A stretch of 64,000 bases of DNA, taken from assembly GCF_019753045.1 (NCBI RefSeq), contig NZ_JAIELN010000014.1, forward strand, positions 62,001 to 126,000, written 5' to 3'. Made by a program: the position numbers and the translations under genes. This DNA comes from Hyphomicrobium sp. (GTDB taxonomy: Bacteria; Pseudomonadota; Alphaproteobacteria; Rhizobiales; Hyphomicrobiaceae). Of this stretch, positions 19,238 through 29,119 are shown in pieces (within the stretch, counting starts at the first letter, position 1; every line of letters begins with the position of its first letter). The notes under the pieces are model-generated. The model did not search any database. It was not told where the DNA came from and saw only the letters and a program-made list of their open reading frames with translations.

Positions 19238-19594
19238 ATGACCAAACTGAAAAAACTCATCGCATCATCTCTCGTCGTCGTCTCCATGACGGCAACGTTT
19301 GCGGCGACCGAGCAAGCAGCCGCAGCCCCATTCGGCGCTGGCGTACCGGCCCTGGCGAAAGACAACGGCGTGATGAACGTCGGCTGGCATGGCGGCGGCG
19401 GTTGGGGCTGGGGACCCGGAGCGCTCATCGGCGGTATCGTCGGAGGCGCGTTGATCGCATCCGCAGTGGCCGAGCATCGCGCCGACCGCGTGGATATGGA
19501 TCGCTGTGCGCGAGACTTCCCGGAATTCAGTTATCGTACCGGCACGTATATCGATCGCCGCGGCGTCGAGCGCGTCTGCCCGTATCTTCGCTGA
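19238..19594 (+). CDS. Small secreted BA14K-like protein
   Basis: The 118-residue product has a signal peptide (residues 1 to about 30, with KLKKL then a hydrophobic core, ending AAA), a Gly/Trp-rich linker (WHGGGGWGWGPGA), a hydrophobic Gly-rich helix (ALIGGIVGGALIASAVA) and a C-terminal block CARDFPEFSYRTGTYIDRRGVERVCP. The final block resembles the Cys-...-TGTY-...-G-...-CP signature of BA14K-like lectin proteins of Hyphomicrobiales. No enzymatic role is known. It stands alone between terminators. Confidence 0.65.
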   Translation: MTKLKKLIASSLVVVSMTATFAATEQAAAAPFGAGVPALAKDNGVMNVGWHGGGGWGWGPGALIGGIVGGALIASAVAEHRADRVDMDRCARDFPEFSYRTGTYIDRRGVERVCPYLR

Positions 19595-19654
19595 TATAAC
19601 GCCTGCGAATTAAATCGCACGCTCGCGGAGCATTCCATTGTTCTGAAAAGGAAG

Positions 19655-19693
19655 TGCGGCGCCGGATCGGATGATCCCGGCGCCGCATTTATT
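19655..19693. terminator. Bidirectional terminator between the BA14K-like gene and mmsA
   Basis: An 11-bp perfect stem TGCGGCGCCGG / CCGGCGCCGCA is followed on the plus strand by an AT-only stretch rich in T. It separates two convergent genes. Confidence 0.8.
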
Positions 19694-21190
19694 TTATTTC
19701 AAGCTCGGGAAATTGAACTCCGCGCCCTTGCGGATGCCGGCCGGCCACCGCGAGGTGACCGTTTTCAAGCGCGTATAGAAGTGCACGCCTTCCGGTCCGT
19801 AAATCGCATGGTCTCCGAACGCGGACCGCTTCCACCCGCCGAATGAGTGATACGCAACCGGAACCGGCAGCGGCACGTTGATGCCGACCATGCCGACTTC
19901 GATCCGATCCGCGAAGGCGCGCGCGGTATCGCCGTCGCGGGTGAAGATCGCGGTGCCGTTCCCGTATTCGTTCGTATTGATGAGGTCGGCGGCTTCGTCA
20001 TAGTTCTGAGCGCGAACGACGGAAAGAACCGGCCCGAAGATCTCCTCGCGATAGATCGTCATGTCGCGCGTGACACGATCGAATAGCGTGCCGCCGAGGA
20101 AGTAGCCGTTCTCATATCCCTGAAGCTTCAAGCCGCGGCCGTCCACGACGAGCTTGGCGCCTTCGGCGACGCCCTTGTCGATGAGCGACGTGATGCGCCG
20201 CTTCGCGTCTGCCGTCACCACGGGGCCCATTTCGGATGCGGCATCCGATGCGGGGCCGACCTTCAGGTTAGCGACGCGCGGCGCGAGAGCTTCGACAAGC
20301 CGGTCGGCCGTCTTCTCGCCGACCGGAACCGCGACCGATATCGCCATGCAGCGCTCGCCGGCCGAGCCGTAACCCGCACCCATGAGAGCGTCGACGGCTT
20401 GATCCATATCCGCGTCCGGCATGACGATCATGTGGTTCTTCGCCCCGCCCAGAGCCTGCACGCGCTTTCCATTGGCCGAGCCGCGGCCGTAGATGTACTG
20501 CGCGACGGGCGTCGACCCGACGAACGACACAGCCGAAATATCCGGATGATCGAGGATCGCATCCACGATCGTCTTATCGCCGTGCACGATGTTGAATACA
20601 CCGGCCGGGAGGCCCGCTTCCTGGAAAAGCTCCCAGAGCAGCATCGGCGCCGACGGATCGCGCTCCGACGGCTTCAGGATGAAAGTGTTGCCGCACGCGA
20701 TGGCGACCGGAAACATCCACATCGGCACCATGGCCGGGAAGTTGAAAGGCGTGATGCCGGCGACGACGCCGAGCGGCTGGCGATCCGACCAACTGTCGAT
20801 GTCGGGCCCGACGTTGCGGCTGAACTCGCCTTTCAGGAGATGAGGAATTCCGCAGGCGAAATCGACGACATCGATCCCGCGCGCCAATTCGCCGAGCGCG
20901 TCCGCATGCGTTTTGCCGTGCTCGCGCGAAATCGCGCGTGCGATCTCGTCGGCATTCTTCTCCAGAAGCTCCTTGAACTTGAACATCGGCCGGACGCGCT
21001 TCATCGGGGGCGTCGTGCCCCACGAAGCGGCGGCAGCCTTCGCCGCCACCACAGCCGCATTGAGATCTTCCGCGCTCGACAACGGCAGCCGCGCAACTTC
21101 TTCGCCCGTCGCCGGGTTGAAGACGGGCGCAGTGCGCGCAGCGTGAACGGCGGCGCGGCGACCGTTGATGGCATTCTCGATCATGTGCAT
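19694..21190 (-). CDS. mmsA: CoA-acylating methylmalonate/malonate-semialdehyde dehydrogenase
   Basis: MmsA turns methylmalonate semialdehyde into propionyl-CoA, or malonate semialdehyde into acetyl-CoA, with NAD and CoA. The 498-residue ALDH-fold protein has the nucleophile C281 in GSAGERCMAIS and the family-specific LGGAKNH segment (about 248-253) in place of the ELGGK general-base motif of hydrolytic aldehyde dehydrogenases. It also has REHGKTHADALGE and an EEIFGPVL segment. It is the last gene of the minus-strand series, 49 bases after the omega-aminotransferase, whose product from beta-alanine would be malonate semialdehyde. Confidence 0.93.
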   Translation of the reverse strand: MHMIENAINGRRAAVHAARTAPVFNPATGEEVARLPLSSAEDLNAAVVAAKAAAASWGTTPPMKRVRPMFKFKELLEKNADEIARAISREHGKTHADALGELARGIDVVDFACGIPHLLKGEFSRNVGPDIDSWSDRQPLGVVAGITPFNFPAMVPMWMFPVAIACGNTFILKPSERDPSAPMLLWELFQEAGLPAGVFNIVHGDKTIVDAILDHPDISAVSFVGSTPVAQYIYGRGSANGKRVQALGGAKNHMIVMPDADMDQAVDALMGAGYGSAGERCMAISVAVPVGEKTADRLVEALAPRVANLKVGPASDAASEMGPVVTADAKRRITSLIDKGVAEGAKLVVDGRGLKLQGYENGYFLGGTLFDRVTRDMTIYREEIFGPVLSVVRAQNYDEAADLINTNEYGNGTAIFTRDGDTARAFADRIEVGMVGINVPLPVPVAYHSFGGWKRSAFGDHAIYGPEGVHFYTRLKTVTSRWPAGIRKGAEFNFPSLK

Positions 21191-21239
21191 TGAAAGCTCG
21201 TTTTCCGATTTTTGTTTGCTATGCGCGACTTTGACTGGC

Positions 21240-22562
21240 TCAGTAGTCCGCCTTCAATACCTTCGTGAAGATGTCGAACAGCTGGTCGATCTCAGCCTTT
21301 GAAATGACGAGCGGCGGCGACAGAGCGATGATGTCGCCCGTCTGCCGGACGAGAAGACCCGCCTCGAATGCTTTGACGAATCGCTCGTAGGCGCGCTTGC
21401 CGGGTTGCGCCGGATCCGGTGCGAATTCGATCGCGCCGATCAGGCCGATGTTGCGAATGTCGATGATGTGCGGAAGCCCTTTGAGAGCGTGCACGCGCTC
21501 TTCCCAATAGGGGGCAAGCTCGGCCGCGCGCGTCAGCAGGCCTTCCTCGGCATAGGTATCGAGCGTGCCGATGGCGGCCGCGCAGGCGACCGGATGGCCC
21601 GAATACGTGTAGCCGTGGAAGAAATCGATCATCCAATCCGGGCCGTTCATGAACGCGTCGTGGACATGCGATTTCACGAATACCGCGCCCATCGGAACGG
21701 TGCCGTTGGTCACACCCTTCGCCGTCGTGATGATGTCGGGCGAGATGCCGAAGTAATCCGACCCGAACGGCGTGCCGAGCCGGCCGAACGCGGTGATCAC
21801 TTCGTCCGCGATCAAGAGAATGTCGTGCTTGCGCGCGATGGCTTCGAGGCGCTTCAGATATCCCTTCGGCGGGATCAGCACGCCCGTCGAACAGGCAACG
21901 GGTTCGACGATGACGGCAGCGATCGTCGAAGCATCGTGCAAGGCGACGAGACGTTCGAGATCGTCTGCAAGCTCGGCACCATGTTCCGGTTCGCCGCGCG
22001 AGAAAGCGTTGCGAGCGATATCGTGCGTGTTGCGCATATGGTCGACGCCGGCGACGAGCGCGCCGAACATCTTGCGGTTCGGACCGATGCCGCCGACCGC
22101 CATGCCGCCGAAGTTGACACCATGATAGCCGCGTTCACGGCCGATCAGGCGCACCTTCGAGGCGTTGCCCTTCGCGCGGTGATACGCGATCGCCATTTTG
22201 AGGGCGGTCTCGACCGACTCCGAACCCGAGTTGGTGAAGAATACCTGGTTGAACCCTTCAGGCGCGAGATCGACGAGACGGGTCGCCGCTTCGAAAGCGC
22301 GTGTGTGACCCATCTGGAAGGTGCCTGCGAAGTCGAGCGTCTCGACTTGCGCCTTGATGGCTTCGGCGATCTTCGGCCGGCAGTGACCGGCGTTGACGCA
22401 CCAGAGACCCGACGTGCCATCAAGAACGCGCCGTCCATCGTTGGTGATGTAGTGCATGTCCTTGGCGCCGACGAACAAGCGCGGGTTCGCCTTGAACTGC
22501 TTGTTCGCGGTGAACGGCATCCAGAACGCTGCAAGATCGTTCGGTTTGATTTGGACGTTCAT
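21240..22562 (-). CDS. Omega-amino acid (beta-alanine):pyruvate aminotransferase
   Basis: This class III PLP aminotransferase of 440 residues begins FWMPFTANKQFKANPRL, the hallmark of omega-amino acid:pyruvate transaminases. The cofactor region includes TNSGSESVETALKMA, the LLIADEVITAFGRLG Asp, and the Schiff-base Lys in TTAKGVTNG. The expected reaction is beta-alanine plus pyruvate to malonate semialdehyde plus alanine, feeding MmsA directly downstream. The Shine-Dalgarno GGAGG is clear. Other omega-amines could also be substrates. Confidence 0.88.
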   Translation of the reverse strand: MNVQIKPNDLAAFWMPFTANKQFKANPRLFVGAKDMHYITNDGRRVLDGTSGLWCVNAGHCRPKIAEAIKAQVETLDFAGTFQMGHTRAFEAATRLVDLAPEGFNQVFFTNSGSESVETALKMAIAYHRAKGNASKVRLIGRERGYHGVNFGGMAVGGIGPNRKMFGALVAGVDHMRNTHDIARNAFSRGEPEHGAELADDLERLVALHDASTIAAVIVEPVACSTGVLIPPKGYLKRLEAIARKHDILLIADEVITAFGRLGTPFGSDYFGISPDIITTAKGVTNGTVPMGAVFVKSHVHDAFMNGPDWMIDFFHGYTYSGHPVACAAAIGTLDTYAEEGLLTRAAELAPYWEERVHALKGLPHIIDIRNIGLIGAIEFAPDPAQPGKRAYERFVKAFEAGLLVRQTGDIIALSPPLVISKAEIDQLFDIFTKVLKADY

Positions 22563-22581
22563 GGGTCACTTTCCTCCATTT

Positions 22582-22672
22582 CGGCCCGGCTCCCCGAAGA
22601 GCGTCACCGAGGTCAATCATTTTATCTCTTCGGCCTCGGCGGCCGGCTCCCCGGAGGGGAGTCGCCGAGGCC
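22582..22672 (-). other. Structured spacer between gabT and the omega-aminotransferase, with an imperfect repeat
   Basis: A long two-part hairpin spans 22632-22672: outer arms GGCCTCGGCG / CGCCGAGGCC and inner arms CTCCCC / GGGGAG. A diverged copy of its right half (shared GGCTCCCC...CACCGAGGTCAATC pattern) lies at about 22582-22619. No T-run follows, so this is more likely an mRNA processing or stability element than a terminator. Confidence 0.55.
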
Positions 22673-22677
22673 AATCG

Positions 22678-23973
<1,296 letters not shown>

Positions 23974-24052
23974 TGTCGGTCCTTCAAATGGTCTGGCTGT
24001 CTATGATGGCTCAGCGGAGCAATAGTCGAATTGCTCCGCCGAAACTTGACTG

Positions 24053-25507
24053 CTAGGCGCTGATGCCGCCAAGGCAGATGAATTTCGTCTCGAGATATTC
24101 GTCGAGACCTTCCTGCGCGCCCTCGCGGCCGAGACCCGACTGCTTGATGCCGCCAAATGGCACGACCTCGTTGGAGAAGACGCCCTCGTTGACGCCGACC
24201 ATGCCGGCCTCCAGCGCCTCCGCGACGCGCCACGCCCGCGACAGGTTCTGGCTGAAGAGGTAAGCCGCAAGGCCGAACGGCGTATCGTTGGCGATACGGA
24301 TCGCATCGGCTTCCGTCTCGAAGCGGAAGATCGAAGCGACAGGTCCGAAAATTTCCTCGGTCGCGATGGCCATTTTGTCCGTGATTCCGGTCACGATGGT
24401 CGGCGAGAAGAACAGCGCTCCGTGATTATCGGGCTTGCCGCCCATCTCGATCTTCGCGCCATGTGACACTGCATTTGAAAGCAGCGATTTCACCTTCTCG
24501 ATCGCTTCTGCGTTGATCAGCGGCCCGATGGTGGACGTCGCCTCACGGCCCGGAGCGACGACGAGCTTTCCGGCGGCTTCCTTCAGGCTAGCGATGAACT
24601 TGTCGAAGATCCCCGCCTGCACGAGAATGCGGTTGGCGCAGACGCATGTCTGACCCGCATTGCGGAACTTCGAAGCCATCGTTCCGGCGACTGCCTGCTG
24701 CAAGTCGGCGTCGTCGAAGATGATCAGCGGCGCGTTGCCACCGAGTTCGAGCGTCAGCTTTTTGATCGTATCGGCGGACTGGCGATAGAGGATGCGGCCA
24801 ACCTCGGTCGATCCGGTGAACGTCAGCTTCCGGACGCGGTCGTCGGCGGTCAGGACCTTGCCGCAGCCCGGGCCATCAAGCGTCGTGATGACGTTGAACA
24901 CGCCGGCCGGCACGCCCGCGTCGACGGCGAGCTTCGCGAGGGCGAGAGCCGAAAGCGGCGTCTCTTCCGAAGGCTTGACGACGATCGTGCAGCCCGCGGC
25001 GAGCGCGCAGCCGACCTTGCGCGTGATCATCGCAATCGGGAAATTCCACGGTGTGATCGCGGCGCAAACGCCGATCGGCTGCTTGATCGTAACGTAGCGG
25101 CGCGAAGCGACCGTCGTCGGGATCGTATGCCCGTAGGCGCGTTTCCCTTCTTCTGCGAACCACTCAATGAAGGACGCGCCATAGACGACTTCGCCGCGCG
25201 CTTCGGCGATGGGTTTGCCCTGCTCGGCTGTCATCAGCTGCGCGAGCGACTCCGTTTCGGCAATGATGAGATCGAACCAGCGCCGCAGGATTACTGCGCG
25301 ATCCTTCGCGGGCTTGGCGGCCCAGGCCGGGAACGCCTTGGCGGCAGCATTGATGGCGCGCTTCGTGTCCTCAGGCGTCAGATCCGGCACATCCGCGATC
25401 TTCTCGCCCGTCGCCGGATCGAGAACCGCGAACGTCTTCGGCGAGGTGACCCACTGTCCGTCGATGAGTGCGGCGGTCGGGAAGGGGGTCGAGGGCTTGA
25501 TGTTCAT
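24053..25507 (-). CDS. gabD: Succinate-semialdehyde dehydrogenase
   Basis: GabD oxidises succinate semialdehyde to succinate with NAD(P). The 484-residue ALDH has ITPWNFPIAMITRKVG, the ELGGNAPLIIFDDAD general-base Glu, and NAGQTCVCANRILVQ with the nucleophile and the neighbouring redox-type second Cys, a combination typical of GabD. GGAGACC precedes the ATG. It is 17 bases after the PuuC-like gene and just upstream of gabT, so the two complete GABA breakdown. Confidence 0.94.
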   Translation of the reverse strand: MNIKPSTPFPTAALIDGQWVTSPKTFAVLDPATGEKIADVPDLTPEDTKRAINAAAKAFPAWAAKPAKDRAVILRRWFDLIIAETESLAQLMTAEQGKPIAEARGEVVYGASFIEWFAEEGKRAYGHTIPTTVASRRYVTIKQPIGVCAAITPWNFPIAMITRKVGCALAAGCTIVVKPSEETPLSALALAKLAVDAGVPAGVFNVITTLDGPGCGKVLTADDRVRKLTFTGSTEVGRILYRQSADTIKKLTLELGGNAPLIIFDDADLQQAVAGTMASKFRNAGQTCVCANRILVQAGIFDKFIASLKEAAGKLVVAPGREATSTIGPLINAEAIEKVKSLLSNAVSHGAKIEMGGKPDNHGALFFSPTIVTGITDKMAIATEEIFGPVASIFRFETEADAIRIANDTPFGLAAYLFSQNLSRAWRVAEALEAGMVGVNEGVFSNEVVPFGGIKQSGLGREGAQEGLDEYLETKFICLGGISA

Positions 25508-25524
25508 TATGGTCTCCGGGGGCG

Positions 25525-27012
25525 TCAGAACGTGATCGATACCGACTTCATGTCGGCATACTTATGGAGCGCGTGAAGCGAGCGGTCGCGGCCGAAGCCG
25601 GATTGCTTGAACCCGCCAAACGGCATCGTGATATCGCAGGCGTCCCAGCCATTGATCCAGACGAGCCCCGCGCGGATTTCGCGGGCGGCACGATGGGCGA
25701 GCGAAATGTCCTTCGTCCAGAGCCCGGCTGCGAGACCGTAATTCGTATCGTTGGCAATGCGAATGGCGTCGTCGGGCTGTTTGAACCGGGTGACGGCGAG
25801 CACGGGGCCGAAAACTTCTTCGCGCGCAAGCGTGTTCTCAGGCTTGATCTGATCGAACACCGTCGGCTCGACGTAGAAGCCGCCGGTGTCAGCCAGCGTG
25901 CGACTGCCGCCGAGCGCCAGGGAGCCGCCCTCGCGCTTCGCCGTTTCGATGTAGCGTAGTGCCGTCTTCATCTGCTCTTCATTCACCATTGCGCCCGTGG
26001 CGGTCGAAGGCTCGAGCGGATCACCGGCAACGATCTTGCGGGCAACCTTTATGAGCCGATCGAGGAAATCATCCGCTATAGAATCCTGCGCTAAGAGGCG
26101 AGATCCGGCAGTGCATACCTGACCTGAATTATAGAAGACGCCCCAGGCGGCTTCCGTGGCGGCGCGGTCAAGATCGGGGCAGTCCGCGAAGATGATGTGC
26201 GGAGACTTGCCGCCGAGTTCCAGGCTCACGCGCTTCAAGTTGCTCTGTCCGGAATACTGCATCAGCAGCTTGCCGACCGAGCCCGATCCGGTGAAGGCGA
26301 TCATGTCGACGTCGTTGTGCAGCGCGAGAGCTTTCCCGGCTTCAATGCCGAAACCCGGGACGACGTTGAGAGCGCCGGCCGGCAGCCCGGCTTCGAGAGC
26401 GAGTTCCCCGAGCTTCAGCGCCGTGAGAGGCGATTGCTCGGCGGGCTTCAAAACGACGGAGTTCCCCATAGCCAGCGCCGGAGCAACCTTCCACATCGCC
26501 ATGTGGAGCGGAAAGTTCCACGGCACGATGGCGCCGATCACGCCGAGCGGATCGTGGACCACGAACGAAAATCGGTCCGGCGCTTCAGGGCCGACCTCGC
26601 CATAAATCTTGTCGAGCGCCTCGGCGTAATAGCGGAGGCTTCGGATTGCATTCGGTACATCGCCGCCGAGCGCGTTCGAGATTGGCTTGCCGACATCGAG
26701 GCTTTCGAGAACGGCGAGCGTCTCGATATCGCGCTCCATCAAGTCCGCGAGCTTGAGAAGGATCTTCTTCTTTTCGCGATAATGAAGCTTGCGCCACGAC
26801 CCGTTCTCAAATGTGCTGCGCGCGCTTTTGACGGCGGCGTCGACGTCGGCCGCATCGCACTGGGCGACGCGATTGAGAATTCGTCCGTTCCGCGGTGTGA
26901 CGTTGTCGAACGTCTTGCCCGACGCGCTACCGGTGAGGCGCCCGTCGATGACGGCCTCCCCCGGAAGCTTCATCGAACCAGCAACCGCTTCGAAATGCGC
27001 GAGCGATGTCAT
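25525..27012 (-). CDS. puuC: Aldehyde dehydrogenase, gamma-glutamyl-gamma-aminobutyraldehyde dehydrogenase-like
   Basis: The start at 27012 gives 495 residues (MTSLAHFEAV); the frame extends 11 codons upstream into the puuA end. The NAD fold has VPWNFPLHMAMWK, ELGGKSPHIIFAD with the general-base Glu, and NSGQVCTAGSRLLAQ with the nucleophilic Cys. Sequence style and position next to PuuA- and PuuD-like genes point to gamma-glutamyl-aminobutyraldehyde as substrate, giving gamma-glutamyl-GABA. Broad aldehyde specificity is common in this group, so the exact substrate is inference from context. Confidence 0.85.
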   Translation of the reverse strand: MTSLAHFEAVAGSMKLPGEAVIDGRLTGSASGKTFDNVTPRNGRILNRVAQCDAADVDAAVKSARSTFENGSWRKLHYREKKKILLKLADLMERDIETLAVLESLDVGKPISNALGGDVPNAIRSLRYYAEALDKIYGEVGPEAPDRFSFVVHDPLGVIGAIVPWNFPLHMAMWKVAPALAMGNSVVLKPAEQSPLTALKLGELALEAGLPAGALNVVPGFGIEAGKALALHNDVDMIAFTGSGSVGKLLMQYSGQSNLKRVSLELGGKSPHIIFADCPDLDRAATEAAWGVFYNSGQVCTAGSRLLAQDSIADDFLDRLIKVARKIVAGDPLEPSTATGAMVNEEQMKTALRYIETAKREGGSLALGGSRTLADTGGFYVEPTVFDQIKPENTLAREEVFGPVLAVTRFKQPDDAIRIANDTNYGLAAGLWTKDISLAHRAAREIRAGLVWINGWDACDITMPFGGFKQSGFGRDRSLHALHKYADMKSVSITF

Positions 27013-27023
27013 GACACTATGCC

Positions 27024-28370
27024 TTATGCAACTTGGGCGTACCACGCGTGGTCGAGAGAGGTGACGATGCGTTCGAACGCGATCCGTTCGGTCTGCTTCA
27101 GCCTATAATAGACGTCCTGGAACGGCGCGCCGAATGCTTCCCGCACGATTTTCGATGTGCGGAATTTCTCGAGGGAATTGACCCAGGCTGTCGGAAGCGA
27201 AGCGCCGTCGAGCGTTTCCGCGTTGCCTTCGGCGTGTTGTCCAGGGTCGATCGCATTGGTTAAGCCGTGGCGAATACCGGCGAGGATCGCGGCAACGACG
27301 AGGAACGGGTTGGCGTCCGCCCCCGAAACGCGATGCTCGATGCGCGTCGCAGGGCCTGAGCCGGCCGGAATGCGCAGCGCGACGGTGCGGTTGTTGAAGC
27401 CCCAGTGGGCGGCCATCGGAACGTAGGATTCCGGCACATAGCGGCGGTAGGCATTGGCCGACTGTGCCCAGATCGCCATGAAGTCCGGCATGGATTGGCA
27501 CAAGCCGCCGATGGCCTGACGGAACATCGGCGCCATCGGCTCGCCGGCAAATAGGTTTTTGCCCTGGCTGTCGACGAGGCTGACGTGGATGTGCATCCCC
27601 GAGCCGGTCCAGTCGTGATGCGGCTTGGCCATGAAGGTCGCTTCGAGATCATGAGCGCGCGCAGCAGCCTTGACCGCCCGCTTGAGCAGGAGGCCGTTGA
27701 GCGCGGCCGACATGGCATCGCTATGCTTGAGGTTGATCTCGAACTGTCCGGGGCCCGACTCCTGCATCACCGCATCGACCGGAAGCCCCTGGGCCTCGGC
27801 GATCCGGTAAACGTCGTCGATGAACGGTCCGAGCGTATCCATTTCCTCGAACTGGAAGGTCATCGGCCGTTCGGGATCGGACGAGAGACCGGGCGGCGTC
27901 TCGAGAGTGAAATGACCATCGGGCGAGCGGCGCGTGACGTAGAATTCAAGCTCTACGGCAACGACAGGCGTCTGCCCGGCGGCGGCGAGACGTTCGACTT
28001 GCCCCTGAAGCACGCCGCGCGGACACATATCGCAGAACTCCACCGGCACCATTACGGCTTGCCCGTGGGTACCCGCGCCGACCGGCACCGGCTTGAGCGT
28101 GCCGGCAAGAATGCGGAATGGAATGTCGTGATCGCCGGTTTCCCAAAGACGGCCCGTCTCCGCGATCGAGTTGCCGCGCGGGTCGAGCACGTAAACAGAC
28201 GCCGGAAGTAAGAGGCCGTTCTTGACGGCGCCGACGAGATCGGCGCGACGGACTCTCTTGCCTCGAGCCATGCCGTTCATGTCGAACAGCACGATGTCGA
28301 TCCAGGTGACGGTCGGATTGGCGTCGAGGAATGCGGCCGCTTCGTCGATGGTGATGAAAGTGTCGGTCAT
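27024..28370 (-). CDS. puuA: Glutamine synthetase-family gamma-glutamyl-polyamine ligase
   Basis: This 448-residue glutamine-synthetase-fold enzyme has AVELEFYVTRR, QFEINLKHSDA, the PHHDWTGSGMHIHVSL active-site block and NNRTVALRIPAGSG. Length and sequence fit PuuA/PauA ligases that couple glutamate to putrescine or other amines with ATP, not the ~470-residue ammonia-using GlnA. The ATG at 28370 overlaps the puuD stop by 4 bases and the next gene is a PuuC-like dehydrogenase. Gamma-glutamylmethylamide synthetase (GmaS) is in the same superfamily and would suit a methylotroph, but the puuC/puuD neighbours argue for polyamine use. Confidence 0.82.
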   Translation of the reverse strand: MTDTFITIDEAAAFLDANPTVTWIDIVLFDMNGMARGKRVRRADLVGAVKNGLLLPASVYVLDPRGNSIAETGRLWETGDHDIPFRILAGTLKPVPVGAGTHGQAVMVPVEFCDMCPRGVLQGQVERLAAAGQTPVVAVELEFYVTRRSPDGHFTLETPPGLSSDPERPMTFQFEEMDTLGPFIDDVYRIAEAQGLPVDAVMQESGPGQFEINLKHSDAMSAALNGLLLKRAVKAAARAHDLEATFMAKPHHDWTGSGMHIHVSLVDSQGKNLFAGEPMAPMFRQAIGGLCQSMPDFMAIWAQSANAYRRYVPESYVPMAAHWGFNNRTVALRIPAGSGPATRIEHRVSGADANPFLVVAAILAGIRHGLTNAIDPGQHAEGNAETLDGASLPTAWVNSLEKFRTSKIVREAFGAPFQDVYYRLKQTERIAFERIVTSLDHAWYAQVA

Positions 28371-29119
28371 GCGGCCTGTCCTTTTGCGATCTTGCCTCTC
28401 GCAGCGTCGCCGAAGCGACGGAACAGAGCCAGGGATTGAGGATTTGAATGGATCTGCCACTCGGGGTGCCATTGCACGCCGAGTGAAAATGGATGCCCGG
28501 GAACCACCCGCGCAGCTTCGATCAGCCCGTCTTCGGCGAATGCTTCGGCGACGAGCGGCTCGGCAAGGGACTTGATGCCCTGTCCGTGCAGCGAATTGAC
28601 GATGATCTCGTCCTGCGCGAGCCACTTCTTGAGTTCGCCCTTGAGCGTAACCGGATGGCGAGCCGCAAACATCACGTCGAAATCCGTGACCGCCGGCTCG
28701 CGATGATCGGCGTAGTCCTCAAGGGTATGCACGGCCTGGTGCAGCGTGCCGCCGAGCGCGACGTTGAGCTCCTGGAAGCCCCGGCAAATCGCAAAGAGCG
28801 GTAGCTTGCATTCGACGGCCGCGCGGATGAGCGGCAACGTCACCGCATCCCGATCGCGATCGATCGCGTTCGGGAGGATCGGCTCTTCGTCACTGTAATG
28901 CTCGGGGTGAACGTTCGAGATGGCGCCCGTCAAAAGGATGCCGGACGCGACGTCGAGAACCGAGCCGATATCGGCAAGCCCCTTGCCGACCGGAACGAAG
29001 AGCGGCTGGCACTCCGAGCCTTCGACGACCGCGACCGCGTATTTCCGCACGACGGCGTCGGCGGAGAGCCCGCCGACCGTTTCCGTGCTGCAGGGAATTA
29101 TGATGATCGGCCGGCTCAT
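28367..29119 (-). CDS. puuD: Gamma-glutamyl-gamma-aminobutyrate hydrolase (class I glutamine amidotransferase fold)
   Basis: PuuD releases GABA and glutamate from gamma-glutamyl-GABA. The 250-residue peptidase C26 protein has the nucleophile C112 in AICRGFQELNVALGG and the His218/Glu220 pair in GVQWHPEW, completing the triad. An LTGAISNVHPEHY segment precedes it, as in the family. The start at 29119 overlaps the aminotransferase stop (ATGA), and its own stop overlaps the puuA start, so the three genes are translationally coupled. Confidence 0.92.
   Translation of the reverse strand: MSRPIIIIPCSTETVGGLSADAVVRKYAVAVVEGSECQPLFVPVGKGLADIGSVLDVASGILLTGAISNVHPEHYSDEEPILPNAIDRDRDAVTLPLIRAAVECKLPLFAICRGFQELNVALGGTLHQAVHTLEDYADHREPAVTDFDVMFAARHPVTLKGELKKWLAQDEIIVNSLHGQGIKSLAEPLVAEAFAEDGLIEAARVVPGHPFSLGVQWHPEWQIHSNPQSLALFRRFGDAARGKIAKGQAA

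Noticed and set aside
27024-28370. Gamma-glutamylmethylamide synthetase (GmaS) as identity of the glutamine-synthetase-like gene
   Set aside because: A methylotroph may well have GmaS, but this copy is translationally coupled to a PuuD-like hydrolase and 11 bases from a PuuC-like dehydrogenase, with no mgs/mgd genes beside it.
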